Program-made: the position numbers and the translations under genes
Notes under the pieces: generated by a model
The model's input: the letters and a program-made list of their open reading frames with translations, nothing else
What the model was told of the DNA's origin: nothing
Databases searched by the model: none
Shown here: positions 34,421 to 43,556 of the stretch, in pieces
Layout of the letters: each line of letters starts with the position of its first letter
Position numbering within the stretch: the first letter of the stretch is position 1
Assembly: GCA_964594075.1 (NCBI GenBank)
Contig: CAZQKW010000003.1
Span: 1 to 64,000 of the forward strand
DNA: 64,000 bases
Direction of reading: 5' to 3'
From: CAZQKW01 sp964594075
Lineage (GTDB): Bacteria; Desulfobacterota; WTBG01; CAIYCZ01

Positions 34421-34494
34421 TGGGGGATCGTCCAATGGCAGGACACCAGACTCTGGATCTGGCTATCTAGGTTCGAATCCTGGTCCCCCAGCCA
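34421..34494 (+). tRNA. tRNA-Gln (CTG anticodon)
   Basis: The acceptor TGGGGGA pairs with TCCCCCA, with discriminator G and encoded CCA at 34492-34494. The anticodon stem CCAGA/TCTGG encloses CTCTGGA, giving CTG. The T loop is GTTCGAATC. It is 34 bp upstream of tRNA-Glu. Confidence 0.97.
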
Positions 34495-34528
34495 CAGCAT
34501 GTCCGTTTATCATTCCTTCATCCGCACT

Positions 34529-34604
34529 GGTCCCATCGTCTAGTGGCCTAGGACGTCGGCCTCTCACGTCGATAACACGGGTTCGACTCCCGTTGGGACC
34601 ACCA
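34529..34604 (+). tRNA. tRNA-Glu (CTC anticodon)
   Basis: The acceptor GGTCCCA pairs with TGGGACC, with discriminator A and encoded CCA at 34602-34604. The anticodon stem TCGGC/GTCGA (one G-T pair) encloses CTCTCAC, giving CTC. It is followed at once by a strong terminator. Confidence 0.96.
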
Positions 34605-34610
34605 ACATAT

Positions 34611-34654
34611 AACACACGCCTGGGAAACAGTGCGTTTTCCAGGCGTGTGTTTTT
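34611..34654 (+). terminator. Rho-independent terminator of the tRNA operon
   Basis: AACACACGCCTGGGAAA and TTTTCCAGGCGTGTGT form a long, nearly perfect stem around CAGTGCG, followed by TTTT. It closes the tRNA-Gln/tRNA-Glu transcript and lies before the end of the opposite sigma-like gene. Confidence 0.93.
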
Positions 34655-34691
34655 ACCGCAGACTCATTGCCGTTATGCGAAGCCCGTTGTC

Positions 34692-36584
34692 CTACCGGGT
34701 TGCCTCATCAAACGCATATTGAAAGTGAACCGGCACATTTCGTTCTCGTGCATGATAGAATTGCACTTTTCCGTTAGCGTCTTTTTTTGCAGCCAATGCC
34801 CGGTAGTGCCATACATCCGTTCCCGCCAGAGTAATGTGCTTATATTCAACGTGCCCTTCTTTTTCCACTGCCTCAAATTTTGCGAGCAGAGACTTTTCGG
34901 CGCCGTCCACCTGCACACCTATAATACTCATCAGGTAGCATGTATTCGTCAGATTCAAAAATAACGGGCTGCTCTTGCCAAAGATCGTGGTCGCAATATA
35001 GGGATATTTGACTGCAGTTTTTATTTTTAATTTTGTCTCCGGCGGGTCAACCGCTATGCCGCGTCGCACCGCCTTGACAAAATGGCGGTATATCTGATTT
35101 TGCAGTTGCGTTTCGGATAGTTTGAACGGTATCACCGTCACCGTCGTTTTATTTAAACTGCTAACCAGACGCTGCTGTCCTGCGTCCCAGTGCACCAGGC
35201 ACCACCCGATTCGTTCATTATGCGAAAACGTTCTGAAGATCAGGCGATTTTCTTTGCCATACACTTCTGCAAATATTCTCACCACTTGACCCTGAACTAC
35301 TAATCTTTTAGGAAACCGGATGTTCAGTTTGAATAATTTGATACTTCTATTGGGCGTAACTTTTGTGAGAAGCGGCGGCGGTGTTAATGACTGATCCGCG
35401 GTGAAAAATCTCAGTAACTGCGCGCGCGCCTGCCGGAGCTGTTTCTTTGCATGTTGATAGGATTTAACAACCACGTGGCGGGCAGAAGATAAACTGATGT
35501 TACCGGTTTTACTTTTGAGATGGGGCTTAATCCAGAATTGCACATATTGCCGGATGCGCTCACGGCTCAACTGCAATTCACGGGCAATTTGCGCCTGCTT
35601 TTTGCCCTGTTTTAGCAAGCAATAGGTTATATAAATCAGTGTTATAGTCCTGATAAACTCGGCCGGCTCCACAACACCCGGGTGAGATTCGCGTGCCGCC
35701 AAAAGGTCATTGACGCGGGCATGTTCCCACAAATTTGATTTTCTCTGCCGGGCGGCCTGCAGGATAAAAAAAGCTTCCTGGATGGTTGCCAGCGTAAATT
35801 CGCTTTTTCCGGTAAGCAGTGCAACCCCTGATTTCACTTTATGCCACCATTCGCGCAAAAGATTATCCAGTATTTCCCTTTTTTCCTCTTTGCCCTCGGC
35901 AGAAGAATGAGCAGAGCTGTCGGAAAGGATCTCGGTACGCTCGCGGTTTTGATCCATACCCCGGTCATCCATCAGAATTTCTTTTTCATTTTTAATCTGC
36001 CAGAAAAGCCGCGGTATGTTCCAGAACAGCGCCTTGGCAAAATATGCGTCAAAACTCTCCGCTCGTTCCGGGTTACACCGCTCAATACAGCGCAGCAATA
36101 TGGCAAAGCTGCCTTGATATAAATCCTCCTTGTACTGAATCATTTTCCTGCGCACCGCATGCTCTATCAGAGGAAATTTCAATATCCAGAGCAGCAGCAG
36201 ATACTTGTTTTTTTCTAAAATATTGCTCTGCTGTTCCTTTATTTTAAGAATGAGAGCTTTCGTCAGCATGTTGGCAATGGTACGGTGTTCTCTGGTGGTC
36301 TGCAGCAGATGCCGATTGATATATTGTATCAGCGCCAGGTGCGTTTTGAAGGCAAAGCTCTTGCCGAAGGCACTGTCAAGAGGAGCAGCCGTTGGCACGG
36401 CAATATTTTCCAGCAGGACCGCACAAAGTTTATCCACGCTCCGCGCCATGTCCTGTCCCTGCTGTGCTATTTCAAAGAGAACAGCCTGGATTTTTCCCAA
36501 TGCGGGGCTTTTATACAATGATGCTTTGTGCGGAACAGAAGCCATTGTGATAGTGTCCTTAAAAGGACTTTTGGAAAGTGCCAT
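34692..36584 (-). CDS. Sigma-70-like protein with a long unknown C-terminal domain
   Basis: A 630-residue protein from the ATG at 36584. Residues 127-197 resemble sigma-70 region 2 (YKEDLYQGSFAILLRCIERC, NPERAESFDAYFAKALFWNI), the core-RNA-polymerase and -10 recognition part. Residues 329-351 (KKQAQIARELQLSRERIRQY) form a region-4-like helix-turn-helix. Residues 395-630 form a beta-rich domain unlike any sigma factor I know. Both sigma regions are divergent, so it may be an alternative sigma factor, an anti-sigma decoy or another DNA-binding regulator. It follows a HAD gene by 34 bp. The frame upstream of 36584 overlaps that gene and is ignored. Confidence 0.65.
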   Translation of the reverse strand: MALSKSPFKDTITMASVPHKASLYKSPALGKIQAVLFEIAQQGQDMARSVDKLCAVLLENIAVPTAAPLDSAFGKSFAFKTHLALIQYINRHLLQTTREHRTIANMLTKALILKIKEQQSNILEKNKYLLLLWILKFPLIEHAVRRKMIQYKEDLYQGSFAILLRCIERCNPERAESFDAYFAKALFWNIPRLFWQIKNEKEILMDDRGMDQNRERTEILSDSSAHSSAEGKEEKREILDNLLREWWHKVKSGVALLTGKSEFTLATIQEAFFILQAARQRKSNLWEHARVNDLLAARESHPGVVEPAEFIRTITLIYITYCLLKQGKKQAQIARELQLSRERIRQYVQFWIKPHLKSKTGNISLSSARHVVVKSYQHAKKQLRQARAQLLRFFTADQSLTPPPLLTKVTPNRSIKLFKLNIRFPKRLVVQGQVVRIFAEVYGKENRLIFRTFSHNERIGWCLVHWDAGQQRLVSSLNKTTVTVIPFKLSETQLQNQIYRHFVKAVRRGIAVDPPETKLKIKTAVKYPYIATTIFGKSSPLFLNLTNTCYLMSIIGVQVDGAEKSLLAKFEAVEKEGHVEYKHITLAGTDVWHYRALAAKKDANGKVQFYHARERNVPVHFQYAFDEATR

Positions 36585-36618
36585 GTCAATGCACCCGAAT
36601 ATTGTTAAAAAACAGTGG

Positions 36619-37089
36619 TCAAAACCGCAACGTTGCCGTGCAACGGGTCGGATTAAGCAGCAACGCAAACGCGTCGGTAATGCTTCTGACCACCACGGTT
36701 GCCGCCATAATCGCCTGTGCTGAAGCCCCCTCCCCTTCAATCACCGCTATTCCCAGACGCGCGCTATTAAGCATCCTGCGATCGTTATTGCCGTTACCGA
36801 CGGCAACCACATGATCCTGCCCGAGTTTTTTAACATAGTCTTCTTTCTGGAGGTCCTGGTCTGCGCCGGTAATAACAACGGTTTTGAGGGGCAAATCCTT
36901 TAGTTCTTCCCGCGCAGTGCCAAAGGTATCGGCGGTAATAATATGCAGGGAAAGAACTTCCGCAAGCCGGTTAAGCTGTTCCTTTACGCCGGGAATAAGC
37001 CTGCCGTCTATGGAAAGAGTGCCGGTGAAATCCGAGACCAGGTGCTCAAGTTTTGCCATGCCGAAACCGGGAATGGTAATTTCAATCAT
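36619..37089 (-). CDS. HAD-family protein, soluble P-type-ATPase-like
   Basis: A 156-residue HAD domain. Motif I is DFTGTLS, with threonine where phosphatases have the second aspartate, as in the DKTGT of P-type ATPases. ITADTF is motif II-like, and GNGNNDRRML is the motif IV acidic region. The whole resembles the "soluble P-type ATPase-like phosphatase" group. The ATG at 37089 has AAAGGGG upstream and is preferred to an earlier start at 37131. The missing acid suggests it may transfer phosphate slowly or act on unusual substrates. Confidence 0.85.
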   Translation of the reverse strand: MIEITIPGFGMAKLEHLVSDFTGTLSIDGRLIPGVKEQLNRLAEVLSLHIITADTFGTAREELKDLPLKTVVITGADQDLQKEDYVKKLGQDHVVAVGNGNNDRRMLNSARLGIAVIEGEGASAQAIMAATVVVRSITDAFALLLNPTRCTATLRF

Positions 37090-37167
37090 GTAAATCCCCT
37101 TTACGTATAAAAGATTGCATCGAGTCAGCAAATACCATCATACCCGACCGTGGGCTGATTCATCATA

Positions 37168-38364
37168 TCACTTAATGAGCTCCTTTTTTACCAGAAAAAA
37201 CAGCGGTAATGAAATTAATTCGACCACCACCACAAAAGCACCAATGAGCTGCGGATTAAAATCATACAGAAACCCCATCAGCGCCGCGCCAATCAGCCAT
37301 GACGTACCATAAACCGTATTGAAAATACCGTATGCGGAACCCCGCCGCTCAATGGGTATCAAATCAGCTATGGCTGCGCGCATAATGGTTTCATGAATCC
37401 CCATAACGGCTCCCCACAGGATCATGCCACCAAGCACAAACCAATAATTGTGTGAAAAGGCACAAAAGGGTATGAGAACTGTCAAGAAGGGTATGGTGAG
37501 AATAGTTTTTAGCCCCCGCATATCATAGGCTTTGCCGATAATAAGCGCGACCACGCCGTCTATAGCCATCGCAATAGCATAGAACACTGGAATCTGAGCA
37601 TCAGACACGATCGCTTTGACTTTTAAATGATATGAGATAATCTGAAAATTTGCAAATCCACAGACACTTAACAGAATAAATGCGGTATAGAGCCAAAAGA
37701 CTTTTGGAAGGCGCCGGTTTTCAGGGTTATCACACTGTTGTTCAATAACGGCATGTTCAAGTTTTTCCGGTGTCGGAACTTTAAAACGGGCTATCAGCAA
37801 AATGCCGAGAGTAAGCAACGCAGGTATCCACAACACGGTGAATCCCGCGCGATAGTCTCCATTAATTAAAATAACGGCAGTAAATATTAGGGGACCAATG
37901 AGAGCACCCGCCTGATCCAGTGCTTCATGAATGCCAAAGCCCAGCCCCCGGCCCACCTGCTTGGTTGCATGAGAAAGAATAGCATCCCGGGCTGGAGAGC
38001 GGATTGCCTTGCCCATGCGTTCAATAATCACCAGCAGCGCGGCTATCTCCCAGTGGTTGGCCAGCGCCATAAGTGGGATGGAAAGCATCATTCCGTAGCC
38101 GACAATCGTCAACGACCAGTAGGCTTTGCTTCGGTCGGCAACATACCCGGACAACAGACGGAGCGCATAACCAAAAAATTCGCCAATACCGGCTACCAAG
38201 CCGACAATTCCTGCCGATGCTCCCAGAATTGCCATATAGGGACCGGTAATACTGCGCGCTCCCTCGTAGGTGACATCGCCGCAGAGGCTCACCGCGCCCA
38301 ACAACAGGATAAATTGAAAAGCAATTTTTCGCTCGTCAAAAGCCGATCGTGTTGCTCTACCCAT
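37168..38364 (-). CDS. MFS transporter
   Basis: A 398-residue major facilitator with 12 predicted membrane segments. GYVADRSKAYW in the loop after segment 2 is the MFS motif A region, and IGKAYDMRGLKT its repeat in the second half. RMGKAIRSPARDAILSH is typical of a subgroup of uncharacterised bacterial MFS proteins. It is likely an inner-membrane efflux or uptake carrier, with substrate unknown. It is 37 bp from the next gene on the same strand. Confidence 0.9.
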   Translation of the reverse strand: MGRATRSAFDERKIAFQFILLLGAVSLCGDVTYEGARSITGPYMAILGASAGIVGLVAGIGEFFGYALRLLSGYVADRSKAYWSLTIVGYGMMLSIPLMALANHWEIAALLVIIERMGKAIRSPARDAILSHATKQVGRGLGFGIHEALDQAGALIGPLIFTAVILINGDYRAGFTVLWIPALLTLGILLIARFKVPTPEKLEHAVIEQQCDNPENRRLPKVFWLYTAFILLSVCGFANFQIISYHLKVKAIVSDAQIPVFYAIAMAIDGVVALIIGKAYDMRGLKTILTIPFLTVLIPFCAFSHNYWFVLGGMILWGAVMGIHETIMRAAIADLIPIERRGSAYGIFNTVYGTSWLIGAALMGFLYDFNPQLIGAFVVVVELISLPLFFLVKKELIK

Positions 38365-38401
38365 TTTCCTCGACGCACCACTTTGCCTCTTTACTTTTCA
38401 C

Positions 38402-40399
38402 CTACACTCGAATCGGCATTATCACCACCAGTATGCCCTGCTGGTACAGCCGCTCCTGAACTGCAAAAATAGTCTGGTTGTGCAACCATCGGGTGAAGAA
38501 TGTATTGTTTGGAAAAACCAGTTGACCTCCGAAAAAGACAGCCTGCGGATATGTTTTTAATATTTTAGGCGCCAGCTCTGCTATCTCTTCGACGACATCA
38601 ACGGCAATTGAACAGTAGCCATCAGCATAAAATCCCTGCTTGCGCATGAAATTAATATACCGGTTTACTTCGTCCTTTATATGCGTTTGGAGTTGCTCTA
38701 TCCGTTCAGCATTCTTAAAGGTTTCTGTATCAACAGAACCGACAGAAACAAAAACATAATTTTTGAAAATTCCTTCAAAGACTCTCAGAACGCCAAACAG
38801 CGTGTGAAGTCCCAAACCGTTAAAACCACTTACCAGTATAACCGCAGTTTTTTCTCTGGGATTAAAGCCCGGCTGGAGATTCAGGTCCATGACGGTTTCA
38901 AGCTCGTGCTTGGGCTTTGTTGATTCAACCACATCAACAACCAGATTATCCAGCCGTTGCAGAAGATAGGCAGTCTGGTTGTAATGCCGTTTAATGACCA
39001 TGGCCAGAACAACCAGCGACCCGGTAACAAAAAGAGTTATCCAGCCCCCCTCGTTAAATTTAATTATGGTTACCGAAATAAGTATAAAGCTGCACAACGC
39101 TAAACCAATGCCGTTTATGAGCAACTTTTTCTGCCAATCCGGCACCGCAGATCTAACCCGCAGCCAGTGGCGCACCATACCAAGCTGGGAAAGCACAAAT
39201 GTAATGAACACATTTATACTGTAAAGAATCACCAGAAGATGGACAGACCCCCTGGTAAAAATCATCATCAAAAATGCTGCCACCCCAATAATCAAAATCC
39301 CATTCTGTGTAACCAGACGATCGCTAAGCATCGTAAATCTATTGGGCAGCCAACGATCCTGGGCCATCGTGGACATTATCTGCGGGCCTCCAATAAATCC
39401 GGTCTGGGCGGCAACAAACAATATCATGGCCTCGGAAAAAAGTGTTATCAGAACAAACAAGGTGCCTGAACTGCCCCAGGCCACCGTTAGCCGTTCAAAA
39501 AAAACTGCGTTCAATGTTTTGCCGGGTTGAATTTCCAAACGATAGAGAAGAAAGGCTATAATCAAACCAACCACTGTAAAACCAAGCGAAAAAGCCATAT
39601 AACGCATGGTTCTATGCGCTGTTTGAATTTTAGGCTCTCTCAGAATAGGCAAACTATCACTGACCGCCTCAATACCGGTATAAGTTCCTGCGCCCATGCT
39701 GTAGGCGCGCAAAATGATAAACAGCATACCAAAGATGCCCAGCTCGGCACGGCTATTTGAGATATCGGTAACTGTTGCCTGATAGACGTCCGGCAGGGTC
39801 ATCCAATGGGTTACAATTGCATATAGTATGGCGAACACGTGAGTGGCAACAAAGGTGAGAAAAATTGGCATCAAAGGAAGGACCGATTCTTTCACACCGC
39901 GCAAGTTGAGAACTGTCAAGATCATGACAATCATCAGTGCAAACCAAATTTTATATGGATACCATGCTGCCGGTAAAAAACTAAAAATTGCATCTGCGCC
40001 GCTGGCAATGGAAACTGTAACGGTCAAGATATAGTCAATGAGAAGGGCGCACCCTGCGACCATGCCCGTCTTAGGGGATAACAGCTTGCTCGGCACAATA
40101 TAGCCAACACCGCCGGTCGGAAAGGCTTCTATTATCTGGTTATAGCTGGCACTGATAATAAAGATGGTGAAAGCGGAACCGAGGGCTACAAAGATGGCAA
40201 GGTATTCATGTCCCTTCAGGGCCAGAAAGGCCTCCTGCGGGCCATAGCACGTTGATGACAGACCGTCAGCACCAAGTCCTATCCAGGCAAAAAAGGCAAT
40301 TAAGGAAAGTTTGTGAAAAACCCGTTGATCCTCCGGGCTATGGGCATTTCCAATAATGATAGTTTTTAAACGTTTAATCAGCGATTTTTTCTCATTCAT
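38402..40399 (-). CDS. APC-family permease with C-terminal cytoplasmic domain
   Basis: A 665-residue amino-acid/polyamine/organocation-type permease. The first 470 residues hold about 12 membrane segments, with GADGLSSTCYGPQEAFLALKG and SYNQIIEAFPTGGVGYIVPSK as the unwound-helix substrate region of segment 1 and the following loop. The C-terminal 190 residues form a soluble domain (AVILVSGFNGLGLHTLFGVL, FFGGQLVFPNNTFFTRWLHN). This size and layout also recall KUP-like potassium or amino-acid transporters, so the substrate is open. I chose the ATG at 40399 over one 13 codons upstream, although neither has a good ribosome-binding site. Confidence 0.88.
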   Translation of the reverse strand: MNEKKSLIKRLKTIIIGNAHSPEDQRVFHKLSLIAFFAWIGLGADGLSSTCYGPQEAFLALKGHEYLAIFVALGSAFTIFIISASYNQIIEAFPTGGVGYIVPSKLLSPKTGMVAGCALLIDYILTVTVSIASGADAIFSFLPAAWYPYKIWFALMIVMILTVLNLRGVKESVLPLMPIFLTFVATHVFAILYAIVTHWMTLPDVYQATVTDISNSRAELGIFGMLFIILRAYSMGAGTYTGIEAVSDSLPILREPKIQTAHRTMRYMAFSLGFTVVGLIIAFLLYRLEIQPGKTLNAVFFERLTVAWGSSGTLFVLITLFSEAMILFVAAQTGFIGGPQIMSTMAQDRWLPNRFTMLSDRLVTQNGILIIGVAAFLMMIFTRGSVHLLVILYSINVFITFVLSQLGMVRHWLRVRSAVPDWQKKLLINGIGLALCSFILISVTIIKFNEGGWITLFVTGSLVVLAMVIKRHYNQTAYLLQRLDNLVVDVVESTKPKHELETVMDLNLQPGFNPREKTAVILVSGFNGLGLHTLFGVLRVFEGIFKNYVFVSVGSVDTETFKNAERIEQLQTHIKDEVNRYINFMRKQGFYADGYCSIAVDVVEEIAELAPKILKTYPQAVFFGGQLVFPNNTFFTRWLHNQTIFAVQERLYQQGILVVIMPIRV

Positions 40400-40818
40400 A
40401 GGACTGTTTATCCAATTAAGCCAATTGTTTTGCAGCAATCATGATTAAAAATGTTTTGATAGCAGATAATAGTTGTGCAGTCGAGGGCTTTTTTGTATAT
40501 GAATTTTCTCACGGTGCATCCGGGCGGCGATTACGCTGCAAATATCATGGGCAACACTAACAGGTTGTTAAAACGCGATAGTATATGGGCTGCGATCCGC
40601 AATTCATTCTTAACGTATTGAATTGCAAGCTGTTGCTATCGTTGAGATTCTTCACTTCGTTCAGAATGACACTTTTCAACCGCCGGCTAATGCATTACAA
40701 TAATTTTCCGCCGTGTTATACTACTACATAATAACAAAATGCCCTGCTTCCTTGCTAATATTTTTGCAACCGGGAATTGGTCGGGGAATTAATTTTTTCA
40801 TAGCAAAAGAGACCTTTT
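40400..40818. other. Intergenic region with dispersed palindrome and possible promoter
   Basis: This 419-bp gap separates divergent genes. At 40641-40670 it carries GAGATTCTTCACTTCGTTCAGAATGAC, a hairpin-forming intergenic sequence of a type widespread in many bacterial phyla. A weak plus-strand promoter (TTACAA 40695-40700, 16 bp, TATACT 40717-40722) could drive the glycosyltransferase cluster. Nothing else is recognised. Confidence 0.5.
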
Positions 40819-42450
40819 GTGCCTCAGCATAATACTCTCACGCGCGACGTTTGTGCATTATTAGTTATAGGTCTGTGCGCACTGTTGCTCTTCTTCTACC
40901 GGCTGGGGGCGCGTCCGCTCTGGGATTACGATGAAGCCATGCATGCTCAGGTGGCGCGTGAAATGCTGGAACGGGGCGATTGGTGCACACCGGTATTCAA
41001 CGGCCAGAACTTTTATAATAAACCGGTCCTGCATTTCTGGCTGGTGATGGCAAGCTTCCTTGTGTTCGGCATCAGCGAATTTTCTGCCAGACTCCCTTCC
41101 GCCATAATGGGATTAGCTGGCGTCGTTCTGGTGTATTTCTGGGGGCGCCGTGCATATGGACGAGTAGCCGGCATTTTAGCCAGCCTGATACTAGCCACGA
41201 GCATTGAATATGTAATTCTATCGCAAAATATTATCCATGATATGACGCTCTGTTTTTTTGTCAACCTCGCTCTGTTCCAGTTTCATAGTGCGATGGAGGG
41301 AAAGACCCTGCCCTTTTCCGCCGTTATTTTCATAGCCCTGGCAATGGGTTGTGCCGTGCTGAGCAAGGGGCCTGTGGGTCTCCTGCTGCCCGGCACGATT
41401 ATCTTGTTCTTTGTCCTGATCACAAAACGGTGGCTGCTGGTCATTAATCGTCGGCTCTTTATCGGAATACTTATCTTCCTGCTGGTAGCACTGCCGTGGT
41501 TTGTTTTGATGGCGTTCAGGCATGACGATTATATAAAATCATTTTTGCTGCAGGGGAATTTGGGGAGATTTTTCTCCCGCGGCGCGCCCCATAAAGAGCC
41601 CGTTTATTATTATCTGCCTGTTGTGCTGGTGGGATTTTTCCCCTGGTCGGTATTTCTCCCCTCAGTGCTGTATGTGCAGATAAAAGACTACATGCGGAAA
41701 AAATCACCGGATGTTTTATTTCTGTTGCTTGCCGTTGGTGTGCCGTTTGTGTTTTTCAGCCTTGCCCGTTCAAAACTTGCGACCTATATTGTGCTCATTT
41801 TTCCTGCGCTTTCGCTACTCGCGGGGAAATTCTTTGAGGACTTACGGCGCCCTGAGGTCTATGCCTGTTTGAAAGCGCATTTTAAATGTTCGTCCTGGGC
41901 CTTTTTTCTTATCGTCTGCATTGCTGCAATGGGCGGGGTGTTCTATACCAACACCGCCTATCCGCAATATGTCTTCCCTGCGCTGGGAACCGGCGCATTT
42001 ATGATTTTCTCCTCACTGGTGTTTCTGGCCTCAAGTTTTTCAAGAAAAATCATGGTGGCGTTTACAATTATGACGTTGTTTATGACATCAGCGGTTATGG
42101 GGATTAACAGTTTTGTGCTCCCTGCATTCAGCCAGTTTAAATCCCTTCCGCACCTCGCGGCCACACTGAGAAACCTGCTGCCGCCTCACGAGCCGGTTTT
42201 TTTCTACCGTGACCTGCGTGAATCTGTTATATTTTACATCAACCGACGCGGTGTCATAATCAAAAAATCTGATGAGCTTGAGGCTTTTTTGAACTCACCG
42301 CGCACCGTATATTGTGTGATTGCAGTTAAACAGTATAACAAACTGAAACAAACGCTTCAGGCGCCACTGTATTCTGTGGCGCGTGAAGGCAATCATATGG
42401 TCATATCAAATAAAGACCCGAACCAGAGTAACAACGGAGCGGTAGCGTGA
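40819..42450 (+). CDS. GT39-family (ArnT-like) membrane glycosyltransferase, copy 1
   Basis: A 543-residue GT-C fold enzyme with about 12 membrane segments. It would transfer a sugar from a polyprenyl-phosphate donor to lipid A or another acceptor on the outer face of the inner membrane. The first periplasmic loop holds the catalytic acidic pair in WDYDEAMHAQVAREMLERGDW. KGPVGLLLPG and PHKEPVYYYLPVVLVGFFPWS are further landmarks. The C-terminal soluble part is short. The start is GTG at 40819. It overlaps the next gene by 4 bp, so the two are coupled. Confidence 0.9.
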   Translation: MPQHNTLTRDVCALLVIGLCALLLFFYRLGARPLWDYDEAMHAQVAREMLERGDWCTPVFNGQNFYNKPVLHFWLVMASFLVFGISEFSARLPSAIMGLAGVVLVYFWGRRAYGRVAGILASLILATSIEYVILSQNIIHDMTLCFFVNLALFQFHSAMEGKTLPFSAVIFIALAMGCAVLSKGPVGLLLPGTIILFFVLITKRWLLVINRRLFIGILIFLLVALPWFVLMAFRHDDYIKSFLLQGNLGRFFSRGAPHKEPVYYYLPVVLVGFFPWSVFLPSVLYVQIKDYMRKKSPDVLFLLLAVGVPFVFFSLARSKLATYIVLIFPALSLLAGKFFEDLRRPEVYACLKAHFKCSSWAFFLIVCIAAMGGVFYTNTAYPQYVFPALGTGAFMIFSSLVFLASSFSRKIMVAFTIMTLFMTSAVMGINSFVLPAFSQFKSLPHLAATLRNLLPPHEPVFFYRDLRESVIFYINRRGVIIKKSDELEAFLNSPRTVYCVIAVKQYNKLKQTLQAPLYSVAREGNHMVISNKDPNQSNNGAVA

Positions 42451-43556
42451 TCGTAAAAAAAGATTGTCGCTTCTTTCTCGGAAGCAAACCATGCGTCTTT
42501 CATAAGCAACACGGCGCGTTGTGTGAGCGCTGCACCCATTATGAACCAATTACCGCTCGCATCCTGGTCATCAAGCTTGACTCTATGGGTGATGTCTTGA
42601 GAACAACATCGCTGCTCCCGGCCTTGAAGAAAACCTATCCGGGATCCGTCATCACGTGGATTACGCGCCGTGAATCAGCGGACCTGCTGTCCGGCAATCC
42701 CTTGATTGATGAAATCCTGGAATTTGAAACCACTGCCCTGCCGCAGCTCCTTGCGCGGTCTTTTGATCACATCGTAAGCCTTGATGCAACCAAAGATAGT
42801 GCGGCACTTTGTTGCATAGCCCGCGGAACAATAAAACGCGGCTTCGGCATTGACGATACAGGCGCTCTTTATCCGCTCAATCAGGGTTCTGCGGAATGGT
42901 TCTTTCTTGGGCTCAATGATCAGCGCAAGCGTCAAAACAGAAAGTCCTATCAGGAGATCCTGCTCGATATCTGCGAGCTGCCAAAGAATCTCATCTATCC
43001 GCCGCAACTGGTACTTGATGAAGAAGAAATTGCGGCGGGAAGAGCGTTTATTGCGCAACGGGGACTTAACCCGGACAAACCCATCATTGGTGTAAATACT
43101 GGTAGCGGCTCACGCTGGCGCATGAAGAGCCTGCCGTTTGATGCGCTCAAGCGTCTTGCCGAACAGCTGAGCACAGCGTATCAGCTCATTCTTCTGGGCG
43201 GAAAACAAGAGCAGGAAAAGAATGACCACCTTTCCCGCCTGACCGGCGTCCCGAACAGCGGCGGTGCGCATAATCTGAGGGAATTTGCCGGTATAATTAA
43301 CCAGTGCAGCCTGATCATCACCGGCGATACGCTGGCATTGCATATGGCGCTGGCTTTGCAAAAAAAAATAGTCGCTTTTTTTGGGCCGACATCGCCGTTT
43401 GAAATCGAAATGTTTTCTCTCGGGGAAAAGCTGTTTCCAGCCATTGACTGTTTGAGCTGTTATCGTCCCACCTGTGAAAAGAATCCTACCTGCGCTGATC
43501 TTATAAGTGTTGAGGATATGGTGAATCGTGCAAAAATGTTATTGGCGCCACTATGA
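42447..43556 (+). CDS. GT9-family glycosyltransferase (heptosyltransferase-like)
   Basis: A 369-residue GT-B enzyme of the ADP-heptose:LPS heptosyltransferase family. RILVIKLDSMGDVLRTTSLLPAL is the family N-terminus, VNTGSGSRWRMKSLP the nucleotide-sugar region and SLIITGDTLALHMALAL the C-terminal one. It has an extra N-terminal cysteine cluster (DCRFF...PCVFHKQHGALCERCTHY) that could bind metal, and another near the end (CLSCYRPTC). GTG start at 42447 overlaps the preceding stop. It lies between GT39 and GT2 genes in one operon. It may build the LPS core. Confidence 0.88.
   Translation: MIVKKDCRFFLGSKPCVFHKQHGALCERCTHYEPITARILVIKLDSMGDVLRTTSLLPALKKTYPGSVITWITRRESADLLSGNPLIDEILEFETTALPQLLARSFDHIVSLDATKDSAALCCIARGTIKRGFGIDDTGALYPLNQGSAEWFFLGLNDQRKRQNRKSYQEILLDICELPKNLIYPPQLVLDEEEIAAGRAFIAQRGLNPDKPIIGVNTGSGSRWRMKSLPFDALKRLAEQLSTAYQLILLGGKQEQEKNDHLSRLTGVPNSGGAHNLREFAGIINQCSLIITGDTLALHMALALQKKIVAFFGPTSPFEIEMFSLGEKLFPAIDCLSCYRPTCEKNPTCADLISVEDMVNRAKMLLAPL

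Noticed and set aside
36585..36740. N-terminal extension of the sigma-like gene
   Set aside because: It overlaps the HAD gene and translates to an arginine-rich, non-homologous stretch.
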